Under the pieces are notes generated by a model. The model saw only the letters and a program-made list of their open reading frames with translations, was not told the DNA's origin and did not search any database. Made by a program: the position numbers and the translations under genes. From the NCBI GenBank assembly GCA_029058705.1, contig JAIDXA010000274.1, forward strand, positions 4,077 through 11,470: a stretch of DNA of 7,394 bases, given 5' to 3'. The stretch comes from Paramuribaculum sp. (GTDB lineage: Bacteria > Bacteroidota > Bacteroidia > Bacteroidales > Muribaculaceae). Positions 4,844 through 7,394 of this stretch are shown piece by piece. Position 1 is the stretch's first letter. Every line of letters begins with the position of its first letter.

Positions 4844-7240
4844 AGTGCCTTGCTGCTCCGTGCAGGGCATCTGGGCTGTTATATAGTTATTTGCAAGGTT
4901 AACAACAACAATATACGCACCTTTCACTTCCGGAGCAAGCGTATAATCAACCTGTATCACGCCCGACCCCATATCGGAACAGCGCATGATGCGGTTCGGT
5001 CTAACCCAAGGGGTTTCCCCGTCGGGAATATATTCCTCTCCGTTAACGACAAGCGGCATCCTGTTGTGCCCCGTCACGGCTATGCTTACATTCTCCGGAC
5101 GTGGAGTCTTGTAATTGGCCGACTGGCCGTAGAAACGGCGCGAAATGCCTGTCACATGGTCGTAGAATGAGATGAATCCTTCGTCATTTCCAAGATCCAC
5201 GCAGACATAATCATCAACAATACCGTATTCCGCACTTTCAAACGCTTTAGGTTCTTCCGTCATGAACATCATGCTCGGATCGCCAAAACAATGGAAAATC
5301 TCACGAGTGTAGAGACCTGTCACATTATCCTCTACATAGTTAGACTGGACTACAGCCGTAGCTTTGTCAAGTATTTCTCCCAGTCTGTAAACTGGCTTAT
5401 CATTTGAAAAGTCTATAGATTCCATTTGATTAAGCCGTGGGGACAATCCCGGTTTCGGCCATATCGAATTGAATATTCCAAACGTCAGGGCATCATCAAA
5501 ACCTTTATAGCCGGTGTCTGACGCCGCAAACACTCCAATCGCTCCGCCTGAGATGTTTTCAAGAAGACTTTGTGCGAAACAGTGCTTACGGAAGTCGCCC
5601 GACGAGCAGCAGATACTGAAAAACAGCGGCTGCCATTCGGCATTTCCCAGCCATGACGCTTTTGATATGCTGAAGTTTGGTTTATTTGCAATCTGAGAAA
5701 TCAACTCTGTCTGAAGTCCGTGGCCACGGTAAAGAACATAATGACGCCCGTCTTCAATCTCAGCATACAGATCTTCGAACGACTTGTCTTTCTGCAATTC
5801 GGCAACTGTCTCATCCGGTATTGGCTCAAATGGACCTATACTGCGATTATAGGACTTCGGCGGGGAATTCGTCCAATTATTTGTCGGATCAATCCAATAT
5901 ACACGGGAAACCTCTTTCCCGACAGATTGGTTCTTTAACGAGTCCTGCATATAGTTGCGTACATCCTCTGATGTCTGAACAAATCTAAACATTTCCGGTG
6001 TCGCGACATGTCCGTTAAAATAATTATCCGGATCATACTGAAAATAAGCGCAATGCGCGGACTTGCGGTAGAATGACGCATCTGTCACCGGCGTACTCTC
6101 ATAATATATGATCTTGTCAACAATATTCTGCACCTGGAAATAGTCGGAGGTCGCCCAACGGCCACGATAGATGTCCGGAGTCGTGTCATCTTCGTCTCCC
6201 ATACAACCGTAATAAAAATCGGTTATTATGTAAGGATCGTCGAGTGTAGCCAAAGGAGACACATTGGAATCGACAGATGCAATGCTCTGGCGCGAACGTC
6301 CTTTCAATACATTTTCGCAGGAAACACTTTGTCCGGGAACATGGTCGTTGTCACCCACAAGAAGCAGATACATAAGAGAATTGTCACGTTCATAGCGGTC
6401 ACGGACAGTCGCTTTTATATCTTCTGGCGTCCAGACATCTCTGGTCACTATCTCGACATTGAACCCAAGCAGACGTTTCCATCGGGCAAAGCGCTCGAGC
6501 TGATATTCGAGCGAGGGGGTAGAGATAATGAGATAACCGGCGTCAACACACGCATTTCTGCCGGTCGGACCGACGAGTGAGTAGTTTGAAACCGCACTGC
6601 CGGAGCCGGAAGCCAACGAAGCTGCCCTTGCCTGGACCGACTGCTGATGAGTGTCGATGACAACCCTGTATGAAACAGACGAATAGAGCCTGACCTTTCG
6701 GGTAATCATATTATAGAGTACAGGCGTTATTTCCACATTCTGCGTCAGTTGTTTTCTATACTCGGAGATTTTACCGGAAGCAACCGGCGTCGAGGGATAG
6801 AAACCGGAATAGGACGAAATCGGGGTCACTGAGTTTATCGAGGCTTCCGGAATTTCCGGTTGAGCCGGGATGAACGGAGCGACTTCCATTGCCACCTCTA
6901 TATATTCGGATGACATTGGAATCACTTCGGCAGTCGCACCCAGCGGAAGTTCCACCGGATCTATCCTGAACGGCAGTTTAGGCATACCGACAGATCCCTT
7001 TGACGAAAAGCCTTCGATTGAAAGGATGCTTCCGGAAGTGAGAGTGGAAGTGGTGACCGCAGAGGCCGCGATCGAATAGCTGACAATGAAGCCGTCGTCT
7101 GTTTCTGTCACAGTACGCGACATCATGTCGGCAGGTCTGACCGTGGAGATCGAGCCGTCGGTGTGACTGATGAAAGTCTCTCCGCTGGCAAGAAATGACG
7201 CCAGGGTCAGATGCAGCAAAAGCAACAGGATTCTCTTCAT
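4748..7240 (-). CDS. Gingipain-like C25-family cysteine peptidase, secreted, with T9SS-like C-terminal domain
   Basis: This 830-residue protein starts with a signal peptide (MKRILLLLLHLTLASFLASG, cleavage near residue 20). A propeptide-like region at about 60-195 has VELPLGATAEVIPMS and NVEITPVLYNMITRKVRLY, typical of gingipain prodomains. The caspase-like catalytic part runs from about 235 to 660: GYLIIST, YLLLVGDNDHVPG at 291-303, DFYYG at 341-345, PDIYRGRWA at 355-363, RGHG with catalytic His507, CCSSGDF with Cys545 aligned to the gingipain nucleophile in CxxGDF, and HCFGDPSM at 650-657. The tail from about 755 to 830 ends GAYVVSLMVDN and RIIVSHN, like a T9SS type-A sorting domain. Cleavage specificity cannot be read from the sequence. 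PorU, the T9SS sortase, is also C25 but is considerably larger, so a secreted effector peptidase is more likely. It is the first gene of the - strand locus; its tail is duplicated as a remnant at 3240-3335. Confidence 0.93.
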   Translation of the reverse strand: MKRILLLLLHLTLASFLASGETFISHTDGSISTVRPADMMSRTVTETDDGFIVSYSIAASAVTTSTLTSGSILSIEGFSSKGSVGMPKLPFRIDPVELPLGATAEVIPMSSEYIEVAMEVAPFIPAQPEIPEASINSVTPISSYSGFYPSTPVASGKISEYRKQLTQNVEITPVLYNMITRKVRLYSSVSYRVVIDTHQQSVQARAASLASGSGSAVSNYSLVGPTGRNACVDAGYLIISTPSLEYQLERFARWKRLLGFNVEIVTRDVWTPEDIKATVRDRYERDNSLMYLLLVGDNDHVPGQSVSCENVLKGRSRQSIASVDSNVSPLATLDDPYIITDFYYGCMGDEDDTTPDIYRGRWATSDYFQVQNIVDKIIYYESTPVTDASFYRKSAHCAYFQYDPDNYFNGHVATPEMFRFVQTSEDVRNYMQDSLKNQSVGKEVSRVYWIDPTNNWTNSPPKSYNRSIGPFEPIPDETVAELQKDKSFEDLYAEIEDGRHYVLYRGHGLQTELISQIANKPNFSISKASWLGNAEWQPLFFSICCSSGDFRKHCFAQSLLENISGGAIGVFAASDTGYKGFDDALTFGIFNSIWPKPGLSPRLNQMESIDFSNDKPVYRLGEILDKATAVVQSNYVEDNVTGLYTREIFHCFGDPSMMFMTEEPKAFESAEYGIVDDYVCVDLGNDEGFISFYDHVTGISRRFYGQSANYKTPRPENVSIAVTGHNRMPLVVNGEEYIPDGETPWVRPNRIMRCSDMGSGVIQVDYTLAPEVKGAYIVVVNLANNYITAQMPCTEQQGTVGAHVGYGAYVVSLMVDNYPNDNVRIIVSHN

Positions 7241-7301
7241 GGCGATAATGGTTGGTTAATGATTGATAATTAGCCGGTTTGGCTGCGAAACTATTTCGCC
7301 A

Positions 7302-7332
7302 TAAAGATAAAAAAATCATTGCGTATTGCAAT
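7302..7332 (-). promoter_or_regulatory. Possible Bacteroidetes-type promoter of the C25-LRR locus
   Basis: On the - strand, TATCTTTA (7309-7302) matches the Bacteroidetes -7 consensus TAnnTTTG at five of its six fixed positions. ATTG (7332-7329) lies 19 bp upstream as a possible -33 element. It would give a leader of roughly 55-60 bases before the C25 ATG at 7240. However, the -33 element falls inside the hairpin at 7312-7338, so the two calls compete. A weaker alternative -7 box, TAGTTTCG, lies nearer the gene, on the far side of the hairpin. No Shine-Dalgarno sequence is seen, which is usual in this phylum. Confidence 0.3.
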
Positions 7333-7338
7333 GATTTT
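7309..7338 (-). terminator. Hairpin with T-run, intrinsic terminator-like, upstream of the C25 gene
   Basis: Arms 7312-7322 and 7328-7338 are perfect 11-bp complements around the 5-base loop 7323-7327. On the - strand the stem runs into seven T (7315-7309), the form of an intrinsic terminator. It lies about 70 bases before the C25 start and would end transcription from a - strand gene to the right of the window, or act as an attenuator in the C25 leader if the promoter is further right. The + strand side has only four T. Confidence 0.6.
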
Positions 7339-7346
7339 ACAAAATG

Positions 7347-7362
7347 TTTAACTATTTTTAAC
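7347..7362 (-). repeat. Two GTTAAA direct repeats spaced one helical turn
   Basis: On the - strand the motif GTTAAA occurs twice with a 10-bp period (GTTAAAAATAGTTAAAC), about 107-122 bp upstream of the C25 start. Repeats phased by one helical turn in an AT-rich upstream region can be activator sites, but no regulator is identifiable. The remaining bases to 7394 are AT-rich with no gene that I can support. Confidence 0.25.
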
Positions 7363-7394
7363 CTAAGAGAGCGTTTGGATTTAAATCAAATTAA

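Noticed and set aside
4748..7240. The C25 gene as porU, the T9SS sortase
   Set aside because: PorU is considerably larger and usually sits with porV. This protein has a gingipain-like propeptide and its own sorting-like tail, next to secreted LRR proteins.
1..7394. CRISPR array, tRNA, rRNA or riboswitch
   Set aside because: No regularly spaced short repeats, no cloverleaf with a conserved T-loop, and no rRNA-like stretch was found by eye. The gaps are too short for most riboswitches.

Overview
The window looks like a chromosomal piece from a Bacteroidales bacterium, possibly Muribaculaceae-like. This rests on protein-family recognition: a DUF6048-like outer-membrane protein, a gingipain-type (C25) cysteine peptidase, proteins with type IX secretion (T9SS)-like C-terminal sorting domains, signal peptides that leave Gln at the mature N-terminus, and no obvious Shine-Dalgarno sequences. 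No database search was run.

Left part (1-1735, + strand): a compact housekeeping cluster. It holds the 3' end of a DUF6048-like gene, a short-chain dehydrogenase/reductase (SDR), and rpiB (ribose-5-phosphate isomerase B), which overlaps the SDR stop by ATGA. These genes are C-rich on the coding strand. Bases 1736-1836 hold a 16-bp palindrome and a strong hairpin, and they separate this cluster from the convergent genes to the right.

Right part (1837-7240, - strand): a secreted-protein locus, read right to left. First comes an 830-residue C25 peptidase with signal peptide, propeptide-like region, His507/Cys545 catalytic pair and a T9SS-like tail. Ten bases after its stop begins a 460-residue leucine-rich-repeat (BspA/LRR_5-like) protein, and 126 bases further on a 463-residue paralogue of it. 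Between the two paralogues lie the last 31 codons and stop of a second C25 gene. This remnant differs from the intact gene at 5 of 96 bases, and all five changes are synonymous. The simplest reading is that two complete peptidase-LRR modules once stood in tandem and one peptidase was deleted.

The two LRR genes share a perfect 293-bp 3' tail, which covers 91 codons, the stop and 17 bp downstream, while their upstream parts are clearly diverged. This points to recent gene conversion or recombination that keeps a constant secretion domain under variable LRR domains. The peptidase and LRR proteins are probably co-transcribed, exported by Sec, and carried across the outer membrane by T9SS. A partner, inhibitor or adhesin role for the LRR proteins is inference. 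The last 154 bases hold a terminator-like hairpin and the putative promoter region of the operon.
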